64,000 bases of DNA from JAJRQY01 sp965224435 (lineage in GTDB: Bacteria > Actinomycetota > Acidimicrobiia > Acidimicrobiales > SZUA-35): positions 3,410,001 through 3,474,000 of the forward strand of contig OZ245048.1 in NCBI GenBank assembly GCA_965224435.1. The letters are read 5' to 3'. The position numbers were made by a program, and so were the translations under genes. The notes below the pieces were generated by a model. It made no database searches, had not been told where the DNA came from, and saw only the letters and a program-made list of their open reading frames with translations. This document shows, piece after piece, positions 17,436-26,505 of the stretch; position 1 is the first letter of the stretch, and each line of letters begins with the position of its first letter.

Positions 17436-17464
17436 GGCTGATCCAATACGTGACCAGCCCTACA
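17431..17464. terminator. Stem-loop between convergent AraC and peroxiredoxin genes
   Basis: Perfect 10-bp arms TGTAGGGCTG (17431-17440) and CAGCCCTACA (17455-17464) enclose a 14-nt loop; the AraC stop codon lies inside the left arm. A bidirectional terminator is likely although no T-run is seen. Confidence 0.55.
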
Positions 17465-17497
17465 CAACCAAAAGGCTCTCACCGCTGAGTAAGCAGA

Positions 17498-18127
17498 TCA
17501 GGCCGGGTTGTCTGCCCAACGGAGATAGGGCTTGATCTCCTCAACATTGGAGAACTTCGCCCGAGCATCATCAGTGGAGACGTTCGGCGGAACGATGACT
17601 CGATCTCCCGGTTGCCAATCAACCGGCGTCGCAATCTCATACTGATCGGCTATTTGCAGAGCATCAACAACCCGCAGGATTTCATCGAAGTTCCGTCCAG
17701 TCGACTTCGGGTAAGTCATTGTCATACGAATCTTGTTAGCAGGGTCAATCAGGAAGACCGACCGGACCGTCGAAGTGTCGCCCTCGCCAGGATGGATCAT
17801 GTCGTACAGCTCGGCAACCTTGTGGTCTGGATCGGCAATGATGGGGAAGTTGAGAGCCGTTCCAAAAACCTCTCCAATGTCGGGAGCCCATCCGTGATGA
17901 TCTTCAATGGGGTCGATGGACAAGGCAAGAACTTTGGTGTTGCGCTCAGCAAATCCACTCTTCAATGCTGCCGTGCGTCCAAGCTCGGTCGTGCAGACCG
18001 GGGTGTAGTCCGCTGGATGACTGAAGAGCACAGCCCACGAATCGCCCTTCCACGAATGGAAGTCAATTTCACCATCAGTGGTGTCGCTCACAAAGTTTGG
18101 TGCGTCATCGCCAAGATGTAGTCCCAT
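17498..18127 (-). CDS. 1-Cys peroxiredoxin (Prx6 subfamily)
   Basis: The 209-residue protein is a Prx6-type peroxidase. The peroxidatic cysteine is Cys45 in PVCTTE, preceded by HPADYTPVCTTELGR, and the family C-terminal extension (DWQPGDRVIVPPNVS) is present. No resolving cysteine is seen, consistent with the 1-Cys mechanism. It would reduce hydrogen peroxide and organic hydroperoxides in the cytoplasm. It diverges from a Fur-family regulator gene across a 182-nt spacer that holds three palindromes, so peroxide- or metal-dependent control by that regulator is likely. Persulfide handling is possible given the nearby sulfide genes, but that is speculation. Confidence 0.92.
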   Translation of the reverse strand: MGLHLGDDAPNFVSDTTDGEIDFHSWKGDSWAVLFSHPADYTPVCTTELGRTAALKSGFAERNTKVLALSIDPIEDHHGWAPDIGEVFGTALNFPIIADPDHKVAELYDMIHPGEGDTSTVRSVFLIDPANKIRMTMTYPKSTGRNFDEILRVVDALQIADQYEIATPVDWQPGDRVIVPPNVSTDDARAKFSNVEEIKPYLRWADNPA

Positions 18128-18190
18128 GAGTTCAGTCCTTCTGTAGTTCTCCGGCTGCCAACCAGATCGCTGGGTGGTGGCCGGAGAGTG

Positions 18191-18230
18191 AATGTACGTA
18201 CATTATCTACTGAGACTTTGTCTCTGTCAA
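18191..18230 (-). promoter_or_regulatory. Peroxiredoxin promoter with two overlapping palindromes
   Basis: Minus-strand TTGACA (18230-18225), 17-nt spacer and GATAAT (18207-18202). The spacer holds GAGAC-AAA-GTCTC (18224-18212). The predicted start, near 18195, lies inside a perfect 14-bp palindrome AATGTACGTACATT (18191-18204). Both palindromes are placed where a repressor would block polymerase. Confidence 0.6.
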
Positions 18231-18243
18231 GATCATATCTATA

Positions 18244-18276
18244 TTAGGACTCTGTGTCGCTTCGTATTTAGTCCTA
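18244..18276. promoter_or_regulatory. Inverted repeat in the Fur-family gene leader
   Basis: TAGGACT (18245-18251) and AGTCCTA (18270-18276) are separated by 18 nt, just downstream of a possible plus-strand promoter (TTGTCT 18218-18223, 16 nt, TATATT 18240-18245). It could mediate autoregulation of the regulator gene. Confidence 0.4.
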
Positions 18277-18309
18277 GACGGGCACATAACTCCCCTCTAT
18301 CCTGGCCCG

Positions 18310-18726
18310 ATGGAAACTCTTCTGTCTCGTCTTGGAGCATCTGGTGTGCGCATCACCGCGCAACGTCGCATCATCGCCGAATGCCTTGACGGTACGAACC
18401 AACATCTCACTGCGGACGAAGTCCTGGCGGCAGCAAAAACGAGCCTGCCAGAAATTGGGCGCGCCACTGTCTACAAAGCCCTCGCCGAGTTTGTCGAATC
18501 AGGATCAGTTCGCGAAATACAGCTTGAGGACGGACCGAAGCGATTCGATCCCAACGCCCATATCGATCACCATCACCTGATCTGCACCAGCTGTGACGGC
18601 ATTTGGGATGTCGCTGCAGCTTCCTTTGACATCATGCCAGAGGACGAGTCAGGCTTTGTGTTGGCTCATACCGAGGTCAGCTTCTTCGGCCAGTGCGCTA
18701 CCTGCTCGCAAGCCGTCATCAGTTAG
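18310..18726 (+). CDS. Fur family transcriptional regulator (PerR/Zur-like)
   Basis: This 138-residue regulator has the Fur winged helix (about 8-80; LTADEVLAAAKTSLPEIGRATVYKALAEFVESGSV) and the dimerisation domain with the His cluster HIDHHHLIC (84-92). Structural zinc is likely bound by two CxxC pairs: Cys92/Cys95 and Cys129/Cys132. The divergent peroxiredoxin points to a PerR-type peroxide sensor, though Zur or Fur function is not excluded by sequence. Its 3' end overlaps the convergent YeeE-type gene by 78 nt, an unusually long antisense overlap. Confidence 0.88.
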   Translation: METLLSRLGASGVRITAQRRIIAECLDGTNQHLTADEVLAAAKTSLPEIGRATVYKALAEFVESGSVREIQLEDGPKRFDPNAHIDHHHLICTSCDGIWDVAAASFDIMPEDESGFVLAHTEVSFFGQCATCSQAVIS

Positions 18727-19257
18727 ATCCAGAGTTTGAGGAGTGAGGTGGATCTCACGATGTTCCCCGTCTCCGTTTCCTGCTCCAGCCTGGATTTGAC
18801 GTTCCGAGTTTCGCCGGAAGAGCCAGAGCCCAAGAAAAATCCCGGGAATCGTCACCAGGCCAAGCACCGCACCCGATGAGAGCATGACGAGGGCTGGCGC
18901 TGGGCAAGTCCCGGCAATGGCCCAACCAACACCAAAGAGTGCACCGCCTTTGAGGTGATGTGCCTCGGGCATCGACCGAGACAACGAGAGCTGACCGCCA
19001 AAGGGCGTGGTCATACCCCTGCGTTCCAGCAACCAAAGCAAGGGGGCCGAAACCCCGACGGCGGATGCCATCAAGAGATATACATCTGGCTCGTCGAGAC
19101 GAAGCATGGAGTGAATGGTGTCGTACTCGTGCAGTCGCACACTGGCCAGGATTCCACCGAACAATGTCCCAAATAGGAGTCCGACCATATTGAGCTTCGT
19201 CGTCTTCGGGCCTTTTGAGCCGAGCCGCACCGGGCTAGGACCTACGTGGGTGCTCAT
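18649..19257 (-). CDS. YeeE/YedE family (DUF6691) membrane transporter subunit
   Basis: The 202-residue protein has about four membrane segments (about 22-45, 55-75, 98-120, 125-145) and the motif GALFGVGWAIAGTCPAPALV, the conserved Gly/Cys segment of YeeE/YedE half-transporters. Full-length TsuA/YeeE moves thiosulfate; half-size pairs such as this one occur next to sulfur-oxidation genes. ATG at 19257 overlaps the stop of its partner (ATGA). The C-terminal tail of about 35 hydrophilic residues overlaps the end of the Fur-family gene on the opposite strand. Confidence 0.82.
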   Translation of the reverse strand: MSTHVGPSPVRLGSKGPKTTKLNMVGLLFGTLFGGILASVRLHEYDTIHSMLRLDEPDVYLLMASAVGVSAPLLWLLERRGMTTPFGGQLSLSRSMPEAHHLKGGALFGVGWAIAGTCPAPALVMLSSGAVLGLVTIPGIFLGLWLFRRNSERQIQAGAGNGDGEHREIHLTPQTLDLTDDGLRAGSALAEEADLGMSQHKA

Positions 19258-19733
19258 AGTGCACCTCCAGTCAGAAGGCGAAGAATGAAGGTCGTGGCAA
19301 TCCCGGTAGCCATGAAGGTCACGGTCACCGCAACACTTGCTGGGGAACGCTGTGCCGTGCCACACAAGCCATGCCCGGAGGTACAGCCACCGGCCATTGC
19401 TGCGCCGTAGCCCAAAGTGACCGCGCCAGCGAAGACCAGGACAACGACAAGCGGCATTGGGAAGACATCCACCAGGGCGTTATAGCCAGAATGCACACCA
19501 CCACCATCACGAATCACTTGGGTGACGAGGAATCCACCAACGAACATGCCGACGAAGTACCAGACACGCCAAACCGCAATCTCCGATTTTCGCCGCACGA
19601 ATCCGGACATCTGGACATAGGCGCCACTGGCGCCAAGGGGTTGGTTGGCCAGCATGAATAGGCCGACAATGAGCAAGCCCAAAGCAGGTCCAGCCAGATA
19701 CCAGGCCATTCGGTCGGGGAACGAATCAATCAC
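19254..19733 (-). CDS. YeeE/YedE family membrane transporter subunit
   Basis: The 159-residue protein has about four membrane helices and the hallmark GYGAAMAGGCTSGHGLCGTAQRSP, the cysteine-containing loop of YeeE/YedE proteins that handles sulfur. With the overlapping downstream partner it forms the two-gene version of the thiosulfate/sulfur-compound transporter. GTG at 19733, with AAGGAG 8 nt upstream, is preferred to the longer frame to 19811. It lies 167 nt downstream of the molybdoenzyme gene on the same strand, so it may be read from the same operon or from its own promoter. Confidence 0.82.
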   Translation of the reverse strand: MIDSFPDRMAWYLAGPALGLLIVGLFMLANQPLGASGAYVQMSGFVRRKSEIAVWRVWYFVGMFVGGFLVTQVIRDGGGVHSGYNALVDVFPMPLVVVLVFAGAVTLGYGAAMAGGCTSGHGLCGTAQRSPASVAVTVTFMATGIATTFILRLLTGGAL

Positions 19734-19766
19734 GACTCGACTCCTTCTTTTGTTGTCGCCACCGTT

Positions 19767-19779
19767 CTCGTTAAACGAG
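19767..19779. promoter_or_regulatory. Palindrome upstream of the YeeE pair
   Basis: CTCGTT and AACGAG form a perfect 6-bp inverted repeat around one A, 34 nt upstream of the YeeE GTG. Operator candidate only. Confidence 0.35.
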
Positions 19780-19900
19780 TCAGCAGCGCGGAGGGAATCA
19801 ACGCAGGACAATGACGCAAGGCCATAGCCAAGACGTTGAGTTGGAGGGACTAGATGGAGGGGATCGGAGGTGGAGGGATACGAGCTGAGAGAATTTTCGG

Positions 19901-22738
19901 CTAGTCCGCGTCAGGCATCCGGTACGCGGTTGCCGCGGGCTTCACCGGCCTGGCGTACCAGAATGGGCGACGAAGGCCGTTGGTAGAGGGACGAGTCTTG
20001 GTGAGCCAATCCAGGTAAGCCTCACGAGACTTTCCTGTATCAACAACCACGTCACCGTACTCATCGCCAGATTCGGCCGGTGTGATACGAACCCGCTGGT
20101 GCCAACATTGCATGCCGGAGATGGGGTCGGGTTGCACACAGAACGAAGCGTTCTGATGAACACCCGTGTCCTTCCACCAGATTCGTTCGGTGTCGTCATC
20201 ACTGGATGTGTAAGCCTCGTTGCCGTGCTTGCGCTGCAACTTCCAGACCGATCCGCCATCCTCACCAGGAGTGGAGGAGATGTTGGCCATGCCGGTTCCC
20301 CAGGACCGAGCCTTTTCTTCTTCGAGACGCCAGCGGCCCATATGGTGCGAAGCGGCAACAACACCAGGCCGGATGCCTTCGGTGCGCCACGAGCCAATGA
20401 CAAAGTGGCCGATCTGGGTAGTGACCCGAACCAGGCCATTCTCTTCAATGTCAAGCTTCTCGGCATCTTCGGGGTGGAGCCAGAGCGGATGGCGGTGGCT
20501 GATCTCGTTCAGCCACTTGGAGTTGGCCGAACGAGTGTGAATGAGGGTTGGGATTCGGAACGTCGGCAACAAGATTCGCTCGTTACCCGCCATGTCCATG
20601 TCTTCCCAGTGCACATGGGAGGGGATCCATTTCGGGGTGGCGTATTCGGGCCAGCCCCAGTCGGCCAGCGTCTCGGAGTAAAGCTCCAGCTTCTTGGAGG
20701 GGGTGGGGAAACCTTCTTTTATCTCACCGTCAATCTCCACGGCGGGCGACCCATCACCCAAGGGGTCCAGCGTCAGGTCTTCCAAGTCATCAACATCACC
20801 GGACCAAGTGCCCGGAGTTCCCGGCTTGCGGAACACACCAGACTCATCCTTGATGCAGCCATCAACGGCTGACTCGTCCACCGCTCGCTCATAAGGCTCA
20901 TACGGATCACCTGGCAGCTCATAGGCACCACGGTTACGCATGTACTCCAGTGGAGTTTCGCCTGCCTCCGCAGCCGCATCAGCCAGGCCAGGAACGTTCT
21001 CGGTAAACATGCCGGCGTAATACTCATCCACCGTCATTGGCTTGCCGGGATGGTCGGTTGACTCGAACCACTGACGAATACCCATCGATCCATCAGGATC
21101 GATTCGCCAGCTCAGGTCAATCCAGAACTCGTTCTCTTCCCAGACCTCGCCCGGGTTGTACTCATAACTGCGAGTGTCGGGTCCGATTTCTTCGCCCTTG
21201 ATCTCGGCATAGCGTCGGAAGACCGACTGTCGGAATCCAATCCACTTGGAAGCGTGGGTTTCATAACTGGTGACGTCGTGACGCTCCATGGAGACGCCCA
21301 TTGGCAGCACATAATCCGCAAACCAGGCGGTCTCGGACCAGGTCGGCGTGAGGGCAACGTGGCAGTTGACCTTCGATTCGTCCTTGAGTGCTTCTAGCCA
21401 GGTGAAACCATCCGGGTTGGTCCAGATCGGGTTGTAGACCCGGGAGAAATAGGTGTCAAGCTTGCCTCTTCCTTCATTCAGGAAGTGGGGCAGCAAGATG
21501 GACATCTCGTGATAGGCCAGCGGGTACTCGGTTGGCCACTCAAGCTCGTTCCATGAGTTGATTCCCGGAGCACCGACTGTTGGCTTTGCCTTGAATTTGT
21601 TCATGCCGTTCCCGGCGGTTCCACCCTTGGTAGCAACCGAGCCCGTCAACACGTTGAGGAAAAACAGGCAGCGGGCAACCTGCCAACCACCCATGTTTCC
21701 AGCCCCGGCCGAGCGCCAGTTATGGGACGCGAACTTGGTTGGGTGCTCACCAATCAGATCGGCGATCTCGCGCAGGGTGTCCGCCTCGACGCCAGTCTTT
21801 TGCTCGGCTGCTTCCGGCGTGTACTCGGCGTACTCATCCAGCAGGGCTTCGCGCATGGAATCCCACTCGACCGGCAGGTCAGGGCGCGTTCGCTCCAGGT
21901 AGGTTTTCCAGTTGACCCACCGCTTCATGAACGTCTGGTTCCAGGTGTCGTTTTCGATCAGGAGCTTGGCGATGGCCAGCAACATGAACGGTTCGGTACC
22001 GGGCCAAGTTGGCAGCCAGAAATCGGCCTTGGCTCCACTATTGGAAAGGCGAGGATCACAAACAATGATCTTGGCGCCCTTCTTCTGGGCCTCCATGATC
22101 CGCTGGGCGTGAGGGTTGAAGTAGTGGCCAGCCTCAAGATGGGCTGAGATCAAGAAGATGACTTCGGCATTGGCGAAGTCTGATGACGGCCGGTCGTGGC
22201 CCATCCAGGATTGGTAGCCGATTCGAGCATTGCTGGAGCAGATATTGGTGTGAGAGTTGTGGCCGTCAACACCCCAGGCTTTTAGCACGCGCTCGGTGTA
22301 GCCATCCTCGCCCGGTCGACCAACGTGGTACATGACCTCGTTGTGACGCTCTTCTTCGAAGGCAGTCCGCATGCGGCCGCCGATCTCGTCCAGCGCCTGG
22401 TCCCAGGTAATGCGTTCCCAGTCGCCCGAGCCGCGCTCCCCTACCCTCTTCATTGGGTACAGGATTCGTTCCGGGTCATGCACCTGATTGAGCGTGGCTG
22501 GGCCCTTGGCGCAATTGCGGCCACGGCTAGCCGGATGCTCGGGATTGCCCTCGATCTTGCACAGCTCGTCGGTCTCTTGGTCGAAGTAGGCCGTGAGTCC
22601 GCAAGCGGCTTCACAGTTGAAGCAGGTGGTGGGCACCAGGGTGTACTTGCGTTCGACCTTGTCTGGCCACGCCTTGGCGTCTAGCTCGGTCCAGTCATGC
22701 CATTTTTCGTGCGGTGGGTACTTCTCTAGATCAGTCAT
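19901..22738 (-). CDS. Molybdopterin oxidoreductase, SoeA/PsrA-like catalytic subunit
   Basis: A 945-residue enzyme of the DMSO reductase superfamily. The N-terminal Fe-S site is Cys39, Cys42, Cys46 and Cys76 (CFNCEAACG ... GRNCAKGP). Cys167 in NICSSNARIG is placed where PsrA/SoeA-type enzymes carry the Mo-ligating cysteine. No twin-arginine signal is present, so it faces the cytoplasm, which fits SoeA sulfite dehydrogenase rather than periplasmic PsrA. The C-terminal molydopterin-dinucleotide domain (about 800-940) includes HPLWLHPEDAEKLDIEENGLVRV. Context (sulfide:quinone oxidoreductase, rhodanese, YeeE) supports sulfite oxidation to sulfate with electrons passed to quinone. Polysulfide or tetrathionate chemistry remains possible. 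Confidence 0.78.
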   Translation of the reverse strand: MTDLEKYPPHEKWHDWTELDAKAWPDKVERKYTLVPTTCFNCEAACGLTAYFDQETDELCKIEGNPEHPASRGRNCAKGPATLNQVHDPERILYPMKRVGERGSGDWERITWDQALDEIGGRMRTAFEEERHNEVMYHVGRPGEDGYTERVLKAWGVDGHNSHTNICSSNARIGYQSWMGHDRPSSDFANAEVIFLISAHLEAGHYFNPHAQRIMEAQKKGAKIIVCDPRLSNSGAKADFWLPTWPGTEPFMLLAIAKLLIENDTWNQTFMKRWVNWKTYLERTRPDLPVEWDSMREALLDEYAEYTPEAAEQKTGVEADTLREIADLIGEHPTKFASHNWRSAGAGNMGGWQVARCLFFLNVLTGSVATKGGTAGNGMNKFKAKPTVGAPGINSWNELEWPTEYPLAYHEMSILLPHFLNEGRGKLDTYFSRVYNPIWTNPDGFTWLEALKDESKVNCHVALTPTWSETAWFADYVLPMGVSMERHDVTSYETHASKWIGFRQSVFRRYAEIKGEEIGPDTRSYEYNPGEVWEENEFWIDLSWRIDPDGSMGIRQWFESTDHPGKPMTVDEYYAGMFTENVPGLADAAAEAGETPLEYMRNRGAYELPGDPYEPYERAVDESAVDGCIKDESGVFRKPGTPGTWSGDVDDLEDLTLDPLGDGSPAVEIDGEIKEGFPTPSKKLELYSETLADWGWPEYATPKWIPSHVHWEDMDMAGNERILLPTFRIPTLIHTRSANSKWLNEISHRHPLWLHPEDAEKLDIEENGLVRVTTQIGHFVIGSWRTEGIRPGVVAASHHMGRWRLEEEKARSWGTGMANISSTPGEDGGSVWKLQRKHGNEAYTSSDDDTERIWWKDTGVHQNASFCVQPDPISGMQCWHQRVRITPAESGDEYGDVVVDTGKSREAYLDWLTKTRPSTNGLRRPFWYARPVKPAATAYRMPDAD

Positions 22739-22749
22739 GGTCCTGGCTC

Positions 22750-24288
22750 CTAGGAAAGTGGTACCGATTGACCGGCACGAACAAATGAATCTTCATAGGC
22801 AAACATGCCGACGAGAGCAGCGACACCAGCGATGGCGGCCAGCAACGGGTTCGATGTGTCGGTGGCCAAGGAGACAATCACCAGCGCGGCCGGGATAAGA
22901 AGGCCAAGCACGATGCCACCCCACCAGAACTGCTTGGCGTAGCGACCCTTGGTCATGGCCTCGACTGCCAACTCGACATGGCGACTGCCTTTCGAGGTCA
23001 GCTCGACTGCGATGAGTGCACCGGTAGCGAGAACACCGCCGAGCAGGACCCAGCGAACCGCTGTCACCTCTGGCACATCGATGACCAGGTCCATGAAGGT
23101 GTACACGGCTCCACCAGCGGTGACCGCCTGGGCTAGCAGCACCGGCAACAGTAGGGGTGTTTGCCAAAGATCGCGGCCCTCGCATTGGCCGAACAAGAAG
23201 GCGGTGTAGCCAGCAGTGCCGGCGGCCCCGACGACGGCGGGAACGGCCAGAATCTTGAGCAGGCTCTCGGACTCCAGCAGGCCTCCCAAGAACCACAGTC
23301 CGCAGACCGCAGTGAAAGCCATGAGGATGTAGGCACCCTTCACCAGCCACGAGGTCATGTTCCCCTTGGTGATGAGGTAGTGGAAGCGCATTGGTTGTTT
23401 GAGGTCGGTGATCAGCAGGAGCCCGGTGAGGCCAAGGAACGCTCCGGCCACCATCGGCGGCACGATGCCAACAGCAGCTTTGTTGTCGGCATGGCCGAGC
23501 AAGACCAACAGGGCCGCGACCAACATGACACCGGCAGCAACAGCCTTCGTTACCAGATAGCCCGAGACCTTCTCTTTCCACGTCATCTTGTGAGCGGTGG
23601 TATACGTGGTTCGAGCCACAACTCCGTGTTCGTCGGTCGGCACCTTGCCAAGGGTGACGGGGATTGACGGATGGTCAGGAGTGGTCTCGGCCCAGATCAA
23701 ACCATCGTTGGCGATGGCGGTTCGGGTCGGATCAAGTGAAGCTTGGTCAGCACCGCGGTAGAACACCTTTGGTCTGGTGTTCTGCTCGGGTGCACGGACA
23801 GCAACATCGTCACGGGCGATGATGCGACTGATCTCCGATGCAGGATCGTCCAGATCACCAATCTTGATGGCTTCAGTTGGGCAGACAATCTGACACGATG
23901 GCTCAAGACCGACCTCGAGTCGGTGGTTGCACATATTGCACTTGTGGGCCGTATTGGTGGCCGGATTGATGTAGAGCGCATCATAGGGACAAGCATTCAT
24001 GCAGCTCTTGCAGCCAATGCAGTTGTCGTCCTGAAAATCGACCACACCATTGTCGCTGCGGAACAACGCATTGGTGGGGCAGATCTTCATGCATGGAGCA
24101 TCTTCACACTGGTTGCAGCGCATGACGCTGAACTTGCGAGCGACGTCGGGGAACGTCCCGGTCTCGATGTATTTCACCCAGGTGCGGTTCACGCCTAGAG
24201 GAACATCGTGCTCACTCTTGCACGCCACCGTGCAGGCATGGCATCCAATGCAGTTATCACTATCAAGCAAGAAACCCAGGCGGGTCAT
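22750..24288 (-). CDS. Fused four-cluster ferredoxin / NrfD quinone-interacting subunit (SoeB-SoeC-like)
   Basis: A 512-residue fusion. Residues about 1-190 hold sixteen cysteines in four 4Fe-4S motifs: CIGCHACTVAC (Cys13-Cys23), CNQCEDAPCMKIC, CIGCKSCMNAC and CNMCN...CQIVC. Residues about 230-500 form eight membrane helices of the NrfD/PsrC family (ITDLKQPMRFHYLITKGNMTSW is the quinone-site loop). These are usually separate proteins (PsrB+PsrC or SoeB+SoeC). The fusion would take electrons from the molybdoenzyme, whose gene begins 11 nt downstream, directly to menaquinone. It is the second gene of the operon that begins with the sulfide:quinone oxidoreductase. Confidence 0.85.
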   Translation of the reverse strand: MTRLGFLLDSDNCIGCHACTVACKSEHDVPLGVNRTWVKYIETGTFPDVARKFSVMRCNQCEDAPCMKICPTNALFRSDNGVVDFQDDNCIGCKSCMNACPYDALYINPATNTAHKCNMCNHRLEVGLEPSCQIVCPTEAIKIGDLDDPASEISRIIARDDVAVRAPEQNTRPKVFYRGADQASLDPTRTAIANDGLIWAETTPDHPSIPVTLGKVPTDEHGVVARTTYTTAHKMTWKEKVSGYLVTKAVAAGVMLVAALLVLLGHADNKAAVGIVPPMVAGAFLGLTGLLLITDLKQPMRFHYLITKGNMTSWLVKGAYILMAFTAVCGLWFLGGLLESESLLKILAVPAVVGAAGTAGYTAFLFGQCEGRDLWQTPLLLPVLLAQAVTAGGAVYTFMDLVIDVPEVTAVRWVLLGGVLATGALIAVELTSKGSRHVELAVEAMTKGRYAKQFWWGGIVLGLLIPAALVIVSLATDTSNPLLAAIAGVAALVGMFAYEDSFVRAGQSVPLS

Positions 24289-24351
24289 GCGCTCTCCCCA
24301 TCTATTGTTGCAACACTCACAGGCCGGGCTTCTACGTAGAGGCCCGGTGTC

Positions 24352-25554
<1,203 letters not shown>

Positions 25555-25860
25555 AATGATCCCCCTTGGATCGAATATGCGCTTTCACGGGTCCAACAAT
25601 CGCCTCCAGGTGCTTGTTCCCCAACACCGCAGTCGACTGTGACCGGCGACACGCCGGCAGAAGGAAAGGTACGGCCTTTCGGAGTGCCGGTCAAATGTAA
25701 GTGCGAAATCTTTTGCCAGACGCGCACCCGCGAGTCTGGAATTACACGGAGTCGACCGGCCTTATTGCCATTTTATCTATATGTCCGTACAATTGGAGCT
25801 GCAGTCTCACAAGACACAGCGTCTCGGGCGCGGTGTTCATTATCAGCAAAGGTACCCACC
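25555..25860. other. 306-nt divergent regulatory region, sqr and rhodanese
   Basis: No gene is seen. The region holds the rhodanese promoter listed below and, near 25645-25690, a GC-rich segment that can fold (GCCGGC ... and GGCCTTTCGGAGTGCCGG elements). A minus-strand promoter for sqr must lie in the left part, but I cannot place it. Confidence 0.5.
25765..25794 (+). promoter_or_regulatory. Rhodanese-gene promoter with the shared box
   Basis: TTGCCA (25765-25770), a 17-nt spacer and TACAAT (25788-25793). The -10 is part of ATGTCCGTACAATT (25781-25794), which differs at one base of 14 from the SulP promoter box (15784-15771, minus strand). The predicted start is near 25800, 60 nt before the ATG. 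Confidence 0.55.
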
Positions 25861-26376
25861 ATGATCCAGGCCGCAGGCAAGAACCAGTCAATTGACCGTT
25901 TATCCAAGTCAACTCCCAAGTTCCGGCGCACCGGCATTGCTGCCTCCTTAGCTCTGGCCCTGGTCTTGGCCAGTTGTGGTAGTTCGGACTCGACTGACTC
26001 CGGCACGGAAACAACGGAATCCGCGGGCAGCTCAGCCGCTGATGGTGCTGGCTTGCGTCTGGTTTCAGCCGAGGACGCCGCCGGGATCATTGATAGTCCA
26101 CCAGAGAATCTGGTCATCCTCGATGTACGTACACCCGAAGAGTTTGCTGAGGGCCATATCGAAGGTGCCATCATGCTGGACTTCTATCGGGATGACTTCG
26201 CCGATGAACTGGCGAAGCTCGACCCGAGTGTGCCGTACGTCTTGTACTGCCGCTCCGGCAACCGAAGCGGTCAGACAATCTCCCTCATGGAGGGCCTCGG
26301 CTTCGCCGATGTAGCTGACGTCGACGGCGGCATCGGCGGCTGGCTTGGCGCCGGACTGCCCGTCGTTGTTCCTTAG
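25861..26376 (+). CDS. Rhodanese-domain lipoprotein
   Basis: A 171-residue secreted protein. The signal peptide ends at the lipobox LASC (Cys39), followed by a Ser/Thr/Asp-rich linker (40-63) and one rhodanese domain (about 66-170). The active-site loop is CRSGNRSG with Cys130; LDVRTPEEFAEGHIEGA is the first CH2 motif. It would be anchored outside the membrane and transfer or release sulfane sulfur. Divergence from sqr suggests it handles persulfide or thiosulfate at the cell surface. ATG at 25861 is favoured over longer frames because it alone gives a signal peptide. Confidence 0.87.
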   Translation: MIQAAGKNQSIDRLSKSTPKFRRTGIAASLALALVLASCGSSDSTDSGTETTESAGSSAADGAGLRLVSAEDAAGIIDSPPENLVILDVRTPEEFAEGHIEGAIMLDFYRDDFADELAKLDPSVPYVLYCRSGNRSGQTISLMEGLGFADVADVDGGIGGWLGAGLPVVVP

Positions 26377-26420
26377 CGAATAAGTGCAGCAGCAGCGTAG
26401 TTAGCAGCAGTCGCGTAGTT

Positions 26421-26460
26421 AATGGACTTGGCGACCCACTATTGGGTCGTCAAGTCCATT
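26421..26460. terminator. Long stem-loop between convergent genes
   Basis: The left arm AATGGACTTGGCGACCCA (26421-26438) pairs with 26443-26460 over 18 bp with a single mismatch and a 4-nt loop. It lies between the convergent rhodanese and MerE-like genes and is the strongest terminator-like structure in the window. A short direct repeat (GCAGCAG...CGTAGTTA, about 26388-26421) precedes it. Confidence 0.7.
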
Positions 26461-26505
26461 ATCTTCAGAATGAAGGCCATCAGAGGGACCGCGTGTGGCG
26501 CGCTT

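Noticed and set aside
20099..20872. 257-codon open frame opposite the molybdoenzyme gene
   Set aside because: It lies wholly antisense to a clear 945-residue enzyme, has no recognisable domain, and arises from codon bias on the true strand.
25639..25860. Upstream extension of the rhodanese reading frame by 74 codons
   Set aside because: The extension spans the promoter with -35 and -10 elements and has no family likeness; only the ATG at 25861 gives a signal peptide with lipobox.
26120..26135. GATGTACGTACACC, similar to the peroxiredoxin palindrome
   Set aside because: It lies within the rhodanese coding region at a codon run for DVRTP and has no promoter around it; taken as chance.
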